From CAYYYA01 sp964487895 (GTDB taxonomy: Bacteria; Patescibacteriota; Patescibacteriia; UBA1558; 2-01-FULL-52-15), in NCBI GenBank assembly GCA_964487895.1, contig CAZASM010000002.1, forward strand, positions 1-61,865: a DNA stretch of 61,865 bases, written 5' to 3'. Position numbers and translations under genes: made by a program. Numbering within the stretch: the stretch's first letter is position 1; each line of letters opens with the position of its first letter. Of the stretch, positions 16,926 through 26,205 are shown one piece after another. The notes under the pieces were generated by a model. The model was not told the origin of the DNA. It was given only the letters and a program-made list of their open reading frames with translations, and ran no database searches.

Positions 16926-18511
16926 TAGGAGTTAGAAAAAACGGTTTTAATTTGTTTCAGGTATTTTTTAAAGTAGGACTGAGCAAAAGCAATTTCTGGA
17001 AAATTTGCTACTAAAGTAATCAGTCCGTAAGTAATCAATCCTACAGTACCTGCTAGCAGTCCCTGCATGAAGATGCCTGCGAAAGTTCTAGTATCAAGTA
17101 GATTAGCCAAAGGGTAGAGCGTGACATAGGTCACTAAGCCTGCAGCGCAAGCTGCCAAGCCAATGCGCAGAATAGAGCTGAATAGCTCTTTCTCTGGTAT
17201 CGCTTTGATTCGAAGGTGCAGAATAATTGCTAAAGTAACCAGAGTGGCGATACTGGCAATACTGAAAGCAGCTGCCAGACCTAGCACTTCGAACTTACTT
17301 GCTAGTAGAATAGCCAATATACTATTAAAAACCGTACTAATCAAGCCCACAACCATTGGGGTTTTTGTGTCCTCATGGGCATAGAAGGCTTGACTGACTA
17401 AAGGTATTAATCCTTGAGCAAAGATTGAAACTGCAAAAATTCCTAAAGTATTAGCTGTTAACTTGGTATCGGTCCAATCAAATGAACCACTTCCAAGAAT
17501 AACTCGAACCAGCTGGGCTCTAAGTATCAAAATCAATACCGAGATAGGAATAATAAAATATAAAATACGTCGAAACTGAAGCGAAAATATTTTTTGAAAG
17601 GCAGCGTGATTATTTTCAGAAGCAAACTTAGTAATATGAGGAAAGCTAGCCACTGCCAAAGAGATACCAAAAATACTACTAGGGAAGCTCTGGAGATTAC
17701 TAGCTAAATTAAATATTGATAAACTTCCTTGCGGTAATTGTGAAGCAATAGCTGTAATAAATACTAGATTGAATTGAGTAGCGCCAGAGCCAATCATGCG
17801 TGGTAGCATCAGCTTAAAGATCCTTTTGACCTCCGGTACTAAATGAAAAATGACTTTGTATCTCCAGCCCAATCTATATGCTTCAGCAAATTGAACTAAA
17901 AAATGAGCAGCAGCACCCAAAACAACGCCCCAAGACAACCCGGCTATGCCAAATAACGGATACAAAAAAACTATTCCAATAATGATGCCTAAATTATAAA
18001 GAACTGAACTAATAGAGAAAGTTAGGAAACGGTTCCAGGCGTTTAACACCCCACTCATGACATTACTAGCAGTAAAAAATATAATTGCCAACAAAAGAAT
18101 TCGAGTCAAGTCAACAGTCTGATTCAGTTGTTCGCTAGTAAATCCAGGAACTAGTAGTTTCATCAGCGGAAACATAAATATGGCCGCTAAGACCGCTAAG
18201 CTGCCGACTATCAAAAGTAAAATAGTCAGAATTGTTTGTGAAACCTCTAAACCGCGCTGTGGATCTTTGTTATATGTTTTTTGAAATACTGGTATGAAAG
18301 CAACAGATAAGGCCCCGAGGATTAATATATTAAAAATAAAATCCGGTATTTTAAAAGCAGCAAAATAGACATCCAATTGAGCGCCAGCACCAAATTGACT
18401 GGCCAAAAGACGATCGCGTAGCAACCCAAGTACTTTGCTAATAATCGAAAAGAAGGCAATTATTACTGCCCCTCCGCTGATAGTAGAGTTCAATCTGTGA
18501 AAAAGTTTCAC
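16925..18511 (-). CDS. murJ: Lipid II flippase MurJ (MviN family)
   Basis: This 528-aa protein has about 14 membrane segments. The N-terminal GGAVIIAFFSIISKVLGLLR and RDRLLASQFGAGAQLDVYFA regions are characteristic of MurJ. It moves lipid II across the membrane for wall synthesis. The start is GTG at 18511 with an SD-like AAGGAA 7 nt upstream, one of few core genes here with an SD. It is followed directly by lepA and preceded by the DUF4012 gene (gap 11 nt). Confidence 0.93.
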   Translation of the reverse strand: MKLFHRLNSTISGGAVIIAFFSIISKVLGLLRDRLLASQFGAGAQLDVYFAAFKIPDFIFNILILGALSVAFIPVFQKTYNKDPQRGLEVSQTILTILLLIVGSLAVLAAIFMFPLMKLLVPGFTSEQLNQTVDLTRILLLAIIFFTASNVMSGVLNAWNRFLTFSISSVLYNLGIIIGIVFLYPLFGIAGLSWGVVLGAAAHFLVQFAEAYRLGWRYKVIFHLVPEVKRIFKLMLPRMIGSGATQFNLVFITAIASQLPQGSLSIFNLASNLQSFPSSIFGISLAVASFPHITKFASENNHAAFQKIFSLQFRRILYFIIPISVLILILRAQLVRVILGSGSFDWTDTKLTANTLGIFAVSIFAQGLIPLVSQAFYAHEDTKTPMVVGLISTVFNSILAILLASKFEVLGLAAAFSIASIATLVTLAIILHLRIKAIPEKELFSSILRIGLAACAAGLVTYVTLYPLANLLDTRTFAGIFMQGLLAGTVGLITYGLITLVANFPEIAFAQSYFKKYLKQIKTVFSNS

Positions 18512-18522
18512 TAATTATTTCC

Positions 18523-21006
18523 TTATTGGTGGGCAACTAAAATACTAAAAAAATCTTTCGTCGTTAAAGATCCGGCATAATTAATAACTCGTTGGTTGAC
18601 AGCTAGTGATTCTGGATGCAGAGCGTCATGCCAGACAGTAATCAAAGACGGATCAAGTACTACGGAAGAATCGAAAGTCATATTATGAATGCCAGATTGG
18701 CGTTCAAGTAATAAGCTGTAAGAATCTACATCTTGATACTCAGGGCTCCAGTAATTAATAAAAAGTGAGCCGCTATTCGTGGAGAGGTAAATTTTTTGCG
18801 GTAGACGGTAAGTAATAGAAACTGAAGCTGTAGCACCTGGTTTTACCTGCATCCAGTGGGCGAAAACAGTTTTATCAAATTCCTGTGAAATACGTACTCC
18901 ACTAGCGTCATCAATAGTACTGTCACCACTAATTCCCTTCAAATCCTGATCAACAGTAAAGGTTGAGTCTATCTGACTGAAGAGTGAGCTATCAGGAGCT
19001 CGAAAACCACTTGCTGAAAGAAGTGTGCTACCTTGTGGTACATAAAAGCGCAGGAAATCAACATTATTGAGATAACCAAGAACATCGCTTGCTGGGGCAT
19101 CGTTAGTCTTAGTTAAAGTAGTTGTCACGATGATATCTCCATTGGCCTGAATATCTGCTCGATGATCAACATGGCGCTGAATATAGGCATCGGATTTCCC
19201 ACCACCAAGATTAGTAGACACTACTTGGAGGTAATCTCCACCTGGGTTGCTAGCTATTTTACCAGACCAACCAAGATTATCGAGCTGTTCGGTGCTTTCG
19301 GGATCATTAGAATAGAATTGAATATCTTTTTGATCGATTGCTTTCAAAAGCAGTTCTCCGATTTTCAACTTTTTAGGATAGGCTAAAACTTTTTCAATAA
19401 TGATTGGCGCTAAATCAGTTAACACCTTTTTTGGCTGGTTAAGAGTTTTATCATAGTCAACTTGAACTTCTTGCTGTAGCACCTCATAGACATTAGCTGA
19501 GTTGACAGTCACACCATACTCAGGTAAATCAATTGGTCCAATTTCCGTCAATAATTGTTGTAAAACATCGGAATTAATTGCGACAACAGCGTCAACGGTT
19601 GTGCCGCCAGACTTTTGATAAAACCAGGCCATTTTCTTCGCTGATGTCGGAAAATCAGGCCACCAATTAGCATCCCACATATTCCATGAGTTACCTAGTA
19701 GTTGTAAAGCATAGGGCGGTACAATGGTTGTCTTCAGGCCGGCAGTTACATCGTATGTTCCCCCACCAGGTAAATCAAATTTGGTCATTTTGCCAGCCTC
19801 AAAGTCAGCAACGGCAAAACTACCGGCGAAGCCTCCAGTAGCTCGTATCTCTCGGTTATTTTGGAAAACAAAGAGCACTCTGGATAATTTCTGTCCGCCA
19901 AGTAAAGTATTACTAACATGAAAAATACCCTCGGCCCTCTGTAGCTGCTGGACAAAAGAAGGTAAGGTCCGCTTAATCTCACTTACTCTACCTTGGTATT
20001 CTTCAGGTAGATCAGTAACAGTGATCAGTTCTAAGGTTTTACTGGCTTTATTTAAAACAATACTTACGTTTTTAACCCTTTCGGCTAGGCTATCTAAGCT
20101 AACAGTAATACTTTCCTCACCACTAGCTGTAGCACTTAAAATTGCCGCTGCTTGTGAGAGACTTTGGCCTACTTCTATTAGTTGGTTAGCAAAAGCAACT
20201 TTCGGTCCCAATGATGGCAACGCTTCGACCAAAGACAAGACCGTAGCATTGTAGGTCTGTACTTGATCTTTAATACCGGTGAAATCAGCCTCAGCTAGTA
20301 AAAATTTAGCCTTAGCGTCGGAATAGTCTTGTGCATTAATGGCATTCAGTCCTCCCTGTAAATTCGCTATGGCTTGTTTTCCTTGAGCCAAAATGTTTAC
20401 CTGTGTTCTCGAGACATTCTCAGCTAGCCACAGTGTTTTCACAGGTACAACCAAAATGAGAAAAACTACGGCAAATACAAAACTTGCTTTCAAATAATGG
20501 ACCTGAAATGCCTCTTTCGTTTCGCTCAAGACCTTCTCGCTAGATTTTACGACGACGTTTCGACTGCTTGAAAGTTGTGGTTGTAAGCTTGTAACATCTA
20601 AACCACCAAGTTTAATGTTAGAAGCTTGTTTCGCTCTTGGTCTATTTTGCTGATATTTAGGCCAGACAAAAATACCCGCCTTTCTCTTTGGTTGCTCCAG
20701 CTGACTCCACTTACGTCTAACTGTATTATTTTGTGGCCTTAGGTCAGCTAGGTATTTTGAACTATTTTTAGTTTGACTTAGTGTTACAGTAGAAATGGCC
20801 GTGCTTTTTTTAGCCTGTACGGACTTCGCACCTTGCGCTTCAGCGACGTCTTGATGAATCAAACGAGCTATCTTTTTCTTTGCTTCTAGTCTATTTTTTC
20901 CATTACTAATCAAGCTATAGCTGTTAACATCGTCTGAGCCAAATAAAAATTGATCAATATCCTGATCAAATGTTTCTTTAGGTAATTGGTCGTTATTATT
21001 AGCCAT
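18523..21006 (-). CDS. DUF4012-family membrane-anchored protein
   Basis: The 827-aa protein has a basic, disordered N-terminus (about 1-170), one membrane segment (about 172-195), an outer coiled region, and then a DUF4012-type domain with FQNNREIRATGGFAGSFA and GGGTYDVT. DUF4012 proteins accompany surface polysaccharide genes in Actinobacteria and CPR, and their biochemical role is unknown to me. I chose ATG at 21006 over an upstream TTG. Two TATAAT hexamers lie 10 and 23 nt before the start, so an internal promoter with a very short leader is possible. It follows three glycosyltransferase genes. Confidence 0.85.
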   Translation of the reverse strand: MANNNDQLPKETFDQDIDQFLFGSDDVNSYSLISNGKNRLEAKKKIARLIHQDVAEAQGAKSVQAKKSTAISTVTLSQTKNSSKYLADLRPQNNTVRRKWSQLEQPKRKAGIFVWPKYQQNRPRAKQASNIKLGGLDVTSLQPQLSSSRNVVVKSSEKVLSETKEAFQVHYLKASFVFAVVFLILVVPVKTLWLAENVSRTQVNILAQGKQAIANLQGGLNAINAQDYSDAKAKFLLAEADFTGIKDQVQTYNATVLSLVEALPSLGPKVAFANQLIEVGQSLSQAAAILSATASGEESITVSLDSLAERVKNVSIVLNKASKTLELITVTDLPEEYQGRVSEIKRTLPSFVQQLQRAEGIFHVSNTLLGGQKLSRVLFVFQNNREIRATGGFAGSFAVADFEAGKMTKFDLPGGGTYDVTAGLKTTIVPPYALQLLGNSWNMWDANWWPDFPTSAKKMAWFYQKSGGTTVDAVVAINSDVLQQLLTEIGPIDLPEYGVTVNSANVYEVLQQEVQVDYDKTLNQPKKVLTDLAPIIIEKVLAYPKKLKIGELLLKAIDQKDIQFYSNDPESTEQLDNLGWSGKIASNPGGDYLQVVSTNLGGGKSDAYIQRHVDHRADIQANGDIIVTTTLTKTNDAPASDVLGYLNNVDFLRFYVPQGSTLLSASGFRAPDSSLFSQIDSTFTVDQDLKGISGDSTIDDASGVRISQEFDKTVFAHWMQVKPGATASVSITYRLPQKIYLSTNSGSLFINYWSPEYQDVDSYSLLLERQSGIHNMTFDSSVVLDPSLITVWHDALHPESLAVNQRVINYAGSLTTKDFFSILVAHQ

Positions 21007-21035
21007 CAAATTTGCGATTATATGGCTACATTATA

Positions 21036-22127
21036 CTAACTCATAGTCTTTTCGTAAAGAGCTAAAGTATCCACAGCCAATTGATGCCAGCTGAACTGTT
21101 GAACCCTCTCTACTCCTAAAACTCGTAATCGTTCGCGTTCTGTTTCACTTGCACACAGTTGAGACAATTTAGTGAGGAAATCATCATGGTTATTAGTTTC
21201 AAAGTAGCTAGCTGCAGAACCATAGACTTCAGGTAAGGAGCTACTATTAGCCGCTAACACAGGTAAACCAAAAGACATCGCCTCTAAACCTGGAATGCCA
21301 AAGCCCTCATACTTTGACGGGAAGATATAGATTTCCGAGGTTTGATACAGCTCAGACAGCTGATCGTCCGTAGCGTCGGGAATAAATGTAATCGGAACAG
21401 CTTCAAACCTCTCATTTTTTAGTTTCTTCATCGCAGCGAAAAAACTGTCTTGATGTCCAGCAATAATTAAAGAGTATTCCGGATGATTCTGATTAAAAGT
21501 CGAAAAGGCCTCCATAAGAAAATCAACATTTTTATGTGGATAGCAATTACCGACATAAAGTAGTTGTTTTTTTCTACTTTGAGATGAATCCTGAACAGGC
21601 CAACGAGATGCTTGGTAAGTAACTGTAATTTTTTCAGCTGGCACTGCGAAGAATTTCAAGATATCTTTTTTCGTATGCTGTGACGTGGCAAGAATATATT
21701 GTGATCTTTTTACTGCTCGTCGCAAAGTTAGGTGGTATGCTTGACGTTTTAACCAATAGAAGAAAGGACCAAGATTAGTCGCGCGAGCCGAAACGGGTAT
21801 AGTTAGAAGAATTAAATCATGAATAGTGACAACAAAAGGTCGCCGATATAGTAGGGGTAAATTAAAATGAGGGAAATGCACTAAATCTAGATGATAGCGA
21901 TTTAATAATTGAGGCAAAAAAATCTGCTCGCGCCAACCATACCAAGGTATATTAGTTGAAATTAAGTGGATCTTAGGATTAACAGTCTCCAGTCCACTGT
22001 CCGGCGGTAGGAATAGATAGAAATCATGCTCAGATTGCAGGTTAATCAACTCCCTGACAAGCTCGGAAACGTACCGACCTAATCCACCGTGCAGACCATA
22101 GAAACGTGCGTCAATGCCAATCTTCAT
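21036..22127 (-). CDS. Family 4 glycosyltransferase
   Basis: This 363-aa GT-B enzyme has the N-terminal GGLGRYVSELVREL donor or acceptor loop and a C-terminal nucleotide-sugar domain with LYVGNCYPHKNVDFLMEAF and KYEGFGIPGLEAMSFGLPV, which contains the E-x7-E motif. Such enzymes add sugars in surface glycan assembly. The substrate cannot be read from sequence. It overlaps the upstream glycosyltransferase gene by 4 nt. Confidence 0.9.
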   Translation of the reverse strand: MKIGIDARFYGLHGGLGRYVSELVRELINLQSEHDFYLFLPPDSGLETVNPKIHLISTNIPWYGWREQIFLPQLLNRYHLDLVHFPHFNLPLLYRRPFVVTIHDLILLTIPVSARATNLGPFFYWLKRQAYHLTLRRAVKRSQYILATSQHTKKDILKFFAVPAEKITVTYQASRWPVQDSSQSRKKQLLYVGNCYPHKNVDFLMEAFSTFNQNHPEYSLIIAGHQDSFFAAMKKLKNERFEAVPITFIPDATDDQLSELYQTSEIYIFPSKYEGFGIPGLEAMSFGLPVLAANSSSLPEVYGSAASYFETNNHDDFLTKLSQLCASETERERLRVLGVERVQQFSWHQLAVDTLALYEKTMS

Positions 22128-23239
22128 AGATTATTGATTAAGGTCAAGGTTTTTTCCGCTGCGGCCTGCCAGTTGTAACGATTTAGAAGGTTGAGATTTA
22201 ACTTTCGTTCCACAGGAAGCGCTAGAACTTGTAAAATCACCTGTGCCAATTCTTGGTAGTTATAAGGATTAACATACCAAGCATTATTTTCCAATAATTC
22301 TGGCATGGCGGTAGTAAAGCTGGTTATTACTGGTGTGCCATAGACAGCTGCTTCCAAAGGCGGAAAGCCAAATCCCTCATAGAAGGAAGGCCAAATAAAT
22401 ACTCTAGCTAATTGATATAGTGCAAATTTTTCTCGCTCAGAAACATAGTCGAGCCAGATTAGATCACTCTGATAGCGTTTTCTTAACACCTGCTGATTTT
22501 GTGACCAGCCAAACTTACCAGCTATAACAAGTTTTAAATCTGGATTACTTTTTCTTACTTCCAAATAGGCGGCAATAACGCTAGCTAAATTTTTGCGTGG
22601 CTCCAAAGTACCAACGTAAAGCAAGAATGATGATGGAAGTTGTAACTTTTCTTCTATCGACTGTACTTCTGCCTGACTTAATACATCATGAGTTAAGCCA
22701 TTGTGGATTACTCTAATTTTTGCAGAAGTAATTTGAGGAAAGAAATGTTGAATGCTCTCTGCTGTTGATTCTGAGACAGCAATAATATCATGAGCCGCTG
22801 TCAGTACTTCATTAAGCCGTAAAGCATAATGCCATAAGCGACCCTTCACATCGTACCATGAAGGTTGGTGTAAAAATGACAAATCATGAACTGTGACCAC
22901 AAAGGGTTTCGGCGCTGGTAATGGTATAAAATTTGGGTGAGGAAAAAAGTAGTTATCTGATTCTATCTGTTTGTAGAGGCTGGAACCAGACCAACCAGCA
23001 GCACAAAGGAGATTAAAATATCTATTGGATTTATTATAGTGTAGATGTTGATCTTGTCTAATTTGAGTTAGTCGCTCGATGTGGTTTATGTTTCCTAAAT
23101 TTGCTCCAGCAGTCCACAGTTTGAAAGCAATATCTGGGTTTGTGGTAATTAGCGCTTCAATCAGTTTGTACTCGTAGACACCTATACCGGTGAGAGCATC
23201 TGACATTAAAGCCCGAACATCAATGGCTAAGCTTTTCAT
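22124..23239 (-). CDS. Family 4 glycosyltransferase
   Basis: At 371 aa from the chosen start, this GT-B enzyme has LTGIGVYEYKLIEAL near the N-terminus, then LYVGTLEPRKNLASVIAAY and FYEGFGFPPLEAAVYGTPV. The start MKSLAIDVRALM at 23239 fits the family. A longer frame up to 23302 would add 21 basic residues and overlap the upstream gene by 83 nt instead of 20. It is paralogous to the neighbouring glycosyltransferases and probably acts in the same glycan pathway. Confidence 0.88.
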   Translation of the reverse strand: MKSLAIDVRALMSDALTGIGVYEYKLIEALITTNPDIAFKLWTAGANLGNINHIERLTQIRQDQHLHYNKSNRYFNLLCAAGWSGSSLYKQIESDNYFFPHPNFIPLPAPKPFVVTVHDLSFLHQPSWYDVKGRLWHYALRLNEVLTAAHDIIAVSESTAESIQHFFPQITSAKIRVIHNGLTHDVLSQAEVQSIEEKLQLPSSFLLYVGTLEPRKNLASVIAAYLEVRKSNPDLKLVIAGKFGWSQNQQVLRKRYQSDLIWLDYVSEREKFALYQLARVFIWPSFYEGFGFPPLEAAVYGTPVITSFTTAMPELLENNAWYVNPYNYQELAQVILQVLALPVERKLNLNLLNRYNWQAAAEKTLTLINNL

Positions 23240-24326
23240 ATGTTGACGTTTTAGCTTGCGCGATAAATTCGGTAATCTTTTTCTGGAAAATACTAGAATC
23301 AAAAGTTTCTGCGTGTTGCCGAATAATTAGCGGATCAAAGTCGTTAACTCGAAAACGGATGACAGAGTCAGCTAAGGCTTCCCAATTTTGCTCTGAGAAA
23401 AAAATTCCCGTGACTCCAGGAAGAATAGATTCACAAGCTCCTCCGCGGTTATAAGCTATTACAGGACGACCCGAGGCCATGGCTTCTACCGCAGTAATGC
23501 CAAAATCTTCCTCCTGAGGGTGTATTAGTGCCTGACAGCGCGATAAAAAAGCATTACGCTCTTGATCCGCTAGCTCTCCTAAGAAGGTAATATTTGGCTT
23601 AGCTAAACGACGCAATCGTTGCATTTCTTCTCCACTGCCAATGATATACAGCGGCAGTCGTAAAGCGTTAAAAGCTTTGATAGCTATATCGACACGTTTA
23701 TAGGGTCTAAGACGAGAAACTAATAGATAGAACTTGTCTTGTTTTGCGCTTAAGGAAAAATTTTTCGTTGGTACAGGCGGATAGATGACAACACTTGGAC
23801 GTCGATAATACTTTTGTATACGGTCAGCTATGTAGTTGGAGTTCGCGATAAAATAGTCGACTCGAGAAGCGGCTGCTTGGTCCCATACTCGTAAGCGCGT
23901 TAAAACATGATAAAGATAAGATTTTGCCGGCTCTATTAACGGCAGTTCCTGTAAGTAACGTAAACTGTCGCTCCACAGGTAACGAGTCGGGCTATGACAA
24001 TAACTGATATGGATGGTTTTTGGTGATGTAATAATACCTTTAACAAATGCTGAGCTTGAGGACAATACAACATCAAAATCAGAAAAATCAAAACGCTCCC
24101 AAGCGTTCGGCATTAATGGTAGTAAATATTTGAAGTATTGTTGGCTAGCTGGCAGTCTCTGTAAATATGAAGTAATAATTCTAGCTTGTTCGAAATACTT
24201 ACTTTGATGTCGATTGTGAATTAAAGTATAGATGGGGGCTTGGGGGTATAATTGGGAAAATTCGTGCAGAATATTTTCTGCCCCGCCAGATTGAAACAAG
24301 TGGTCATGAGCTAAAGCCAACTTCAT
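23220..24326 (-). CDS. Family 4 glycosyltransferase
   Basis: This 368-aa GT-B enzyme begins MKLALAHDHLFQSGGAENI, the glycine-rich loop of GT4 enzymes. It has YLLVSRLRPYKRVDIAIKAF and PQEEDFGITAVEAMASGRPV, with the E-x7-E motif, as in mannosyl- or rhamnosyl-transferases. Its start overlaps the sugar-phosphate transferase stop by 1 nt. The donor sugar is unknown, although rmlA and rmlB further right make dTDP-sugars plausible. Confidence 0.9.
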   Translation of the reverse strand: MKLALAHDHLFQSGGAENILHEFSQLYPQAPIYTLIHNRHQSKYFEQARIITSYLQRLPASQQYFKYLLPLMPNAWERFDFSDFDVVLSSSSAFVKGIITSPKTIHISYCHSPTRYLWSDSLRYLQELPLIEPAKSYLYHVLTRLRVWDQAAASRVDYFIANSNYIADRIQKYYRRPSVVIYPPVPTKNFSLSAKQDKFYLLVSRLRPYKRVDIAIKAFNALRLPLYIIGSGEEMQRLRRLAKPNITFLGELADQERNAFLSRCQALIHPQEEDFGITAVEAMASGRPVIAYNRGGACESILPGVTGIFFSEQNWEALADSVIRFRVNDFDPLIIRQHAETFDSSIFQKKITEFIAQAKTSTYEKLSH

Positions 24327-25717
24327 CAGTAAACGTTTTTATAATTAATCACAGCTGCCGGAGTTTTCGCCAAAATTTTAATATCTTCGATAAGTGTCCA
24401 GTTTTCAATATAGTAGATATCGACTTTAGCCTCATCTTCAAACAGCAGTTTAGACCGACCTGATACCTGGGCAGCCCCTGTAATGCCAGGTTTAATATTT
24501 AGTAATTTTTTGTATTGACTTGTGTACTTAGAAACTTCTTCAGGTTCATGCGGTCGCGGACCTACTAAACTCATAGTTCCGAGCAAAACGTTAATAAGCT
24601 GTGGTAATTCATCAAGACTAGAACGTCGCAAAAAAACTCCCACTTTGGTAATGCGTGGATCATTTTTCATTTTGAATAACGGACCATCTGTGCGTTCATT
24701 AAATTGGAGAATTTCCTTCTTTTGCAGGTGCGCATTATTGACCATTGAGCGGAACTTTAACAAAGTAAATATCTGACCGTATTGACCGACTCGTTTTAGT
24801 TTAATGATGATTGGACCATTGGTGTCGCTGAGAATAGCCAGACTGATCAATAAACCTAAAGGTAGAAGCACTACCAATAAAATAGCCGAAGCAATGATAT
24901 CAAACAGACGTTTGACTACTTTACCCCAGCCTTCTAGTGAGGTTCTTTTGATACGGATTACTGGATAACCAGCTAAAGAAGTCATTTCAAAATTTACCAA
25001 CTGGCTATCTTGCAGACCAGCGACATAGCGAAGTGGCAAATGATGCTCGCTGGTAAATTGCATAATCTGCATTAATTCCGTTCGGTTATTATCTGGATCA
25101 GTAACAATAATCTCATCTATAACAGATTGTTTTGTCAGCTCCACAATACCAGCTGCGGCTTCAGGGCTAAAAGCTGGCCACTCGCCAATTAAAGTATAGC
25201 CCAAGCCTTTGTGTTGCTGATAGAAATCTCTAATGCGATCATGCGCTGGTCCTGTTCCGATTAAAACGTAGTGATATGCTACAACTCCACGAGACAGCAA
25301 AATACTTTTTAGTTTGAAGAGTATCCAGCGCCCTAGAAAAACCATAATAATTGCTAAGACCCAAGCTGTCAGAATAATAAACCGAGAGGAAAAAAGTTCA
25401 CGGCGTAAAAATATTGTAATAATTATAACCAAAAAAGTAGTAGAGACAGCCAAAAAAACCTGTTTAAATTCATCAAATGTCTGCATAGAGGTTTTGATGC
25501 TATACAAACCAGACCAAGCAAAGATAACTAAGGCAAAAAGAGCTACAGAAGCTAAGGAAAAAAAATAGCTAGAAAATGAAACATCAAAAAAAACTGGCCT
25601 GACCTGAGTCACCAATTCTTGATAACGTAATGAGTAACTAATAAGCCCTGCTACAAGTAGCATCAAATAGTCCAAGGGAACTAGCAGAACACTAATAATG
25701 AGGTCGAATTTTTTCAT
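24326..25717 (-). CDS. Polyprenyl sugar-phosphate transferase (initiating exopolysaccharide enzyme)
   Basis: The 463-aa protein has four to five N-terminal membrane segments, a CoA-binding-like central domain (YVLIGTGPAHDRIRDFYQQH) and the C-terminal WcaJ/PglC-type catalytic domain. The latter shows KRLFDIIASAILLVVLLPLG, TLLKFRSM, SSLDELPQLINVLLGTMSLV and GPRP. It moves a sugar phosphate from UDP-sugar to undecaprenyl phosphate to begin glycan assembly. The start is ATG at 25717. A longer frame to 25840 would run through RNase P RNA. Its ATG lies about 1 nt after that RNA's 3' end and has no SD. Confidence 0.9.
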   Translation of the reverse strand: MKKFDLIISVLLVPLDYLMLLVAGLISYSLRYQELVTQVRPVFFDVSFSSYFFSLASVALFALVIFAWSGLYSIKTSMQTFDEFKQVFLAVSTTFLVIIITIFLRRELFSSRFIILTAWVLAIIMVFLGRWILFKLKSILLSRGVVAYHYVLIGTGPAHDRIRDFYQQHKGLGYTLIGEWPAFSPEAAAGIVELTKQSVIDEIIVTDPDNNRTELMQIMQFTSEHHLPLRYVAGLQDSQLVNFEMTSLAGYPVIRIKRTSLEGWGKVVKRLFDIIASAILLVVLLPLGLLISLAILSDTNGPIIIKLKRVGQYGQIFTLLKFRSMVNNAHLQKKEILQFNERTDGPLFKMKNDPRITKVGVFLRRSSLDELPQLINVLLGTMSLVGPRPHEPEEVSKYTSQYKKLLNIKPGITGAAQVSGRSKLLFEDEAKVDIYYIENWTLIEDIKILAKTPAAVINYKNVY

Positions 25718-26166
25718 TGCTTGTATGTCTAATAAGCCGAATTCTGTAGTTCGACTCTCGCCTTTCGGCGATCGCTCACTATAAATCCCCCAAAAGGGTG
25801 ACTTGTCATGAGCGAGCAAAGCGAGCCGAATGATGATCATCTATCTAGATTCACAGTTGCCTGTGAATTCAAGCAGCTTACCCGTCGAGCTGAGCTCGAC
25901 CTATTTAGCTTTGCACCAGGTAGAGTTTACCTCTTTCTAACTATCACTAGCTAGACGCGTGAGCTCTTACCTCACATTTTCACCCTTACCCCTCGACTCC
26001 ACCTTACGGTTTCGCTCGGGGCGGTATATTCTCTGTTGCACTTGTCCTTGTAGAATCGTTACCAATCCCACAGGTTGGCGTTACCAACTACCATTTTTTG
26101 TGGTGTTCGGACTTTCCTCCACCCATAGCCTTGGCGACGGGTGGCGATCATCTCAGACACACAAGC
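25718..26166 (-). ncRNA. rnpB: RNase P RNA, bacterial type A
   Basis: Read on the minus strand, this has the conserved 5' core GAGGAAAGTCCGAAC (26121-26107 region), AGAGAATATACCGCC, GGTAAGGGTGAAAATG, the CTAGATAGATGATC segment and the 3' core ACAGAATTCGGCTTAT. P1 is formed by GCTTGTGTGTCT (26166-26155) with AGACATACAAGC (25730-25719), 12 pairs with one G-U. RNase P RNA matures tRNA 5' ends. Ends are inferred from P1 and the promoter, to within a few nt. Confidence 0.95.
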
Positions 26167-26172
26167 ACTAAG

Positions 26173-26201
26173 AAAATACTATAAAATGACAAATTTGTCA
26201 A
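26173..26201 (-). promoter_or_regulatory. Promoter of rnpB
   Basis: On the minus strand: TTGACA (26201-26196), a 17-nt spacer and TATTTT (26178-26173). The expected start near 26166 coincides with the 5' side of helix P1. It begins 5 nt after the mreB stop. Confidence 0.8.
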
Positions 26202-26205
26202 TATT

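Noticed and set aside
25718..25840. Upstream extension of the sugar-phosphate transferase to 25840
   Set aside because: The extension lies entirely in RNase P RNA. The family N-terminus fits ATG at 25717.
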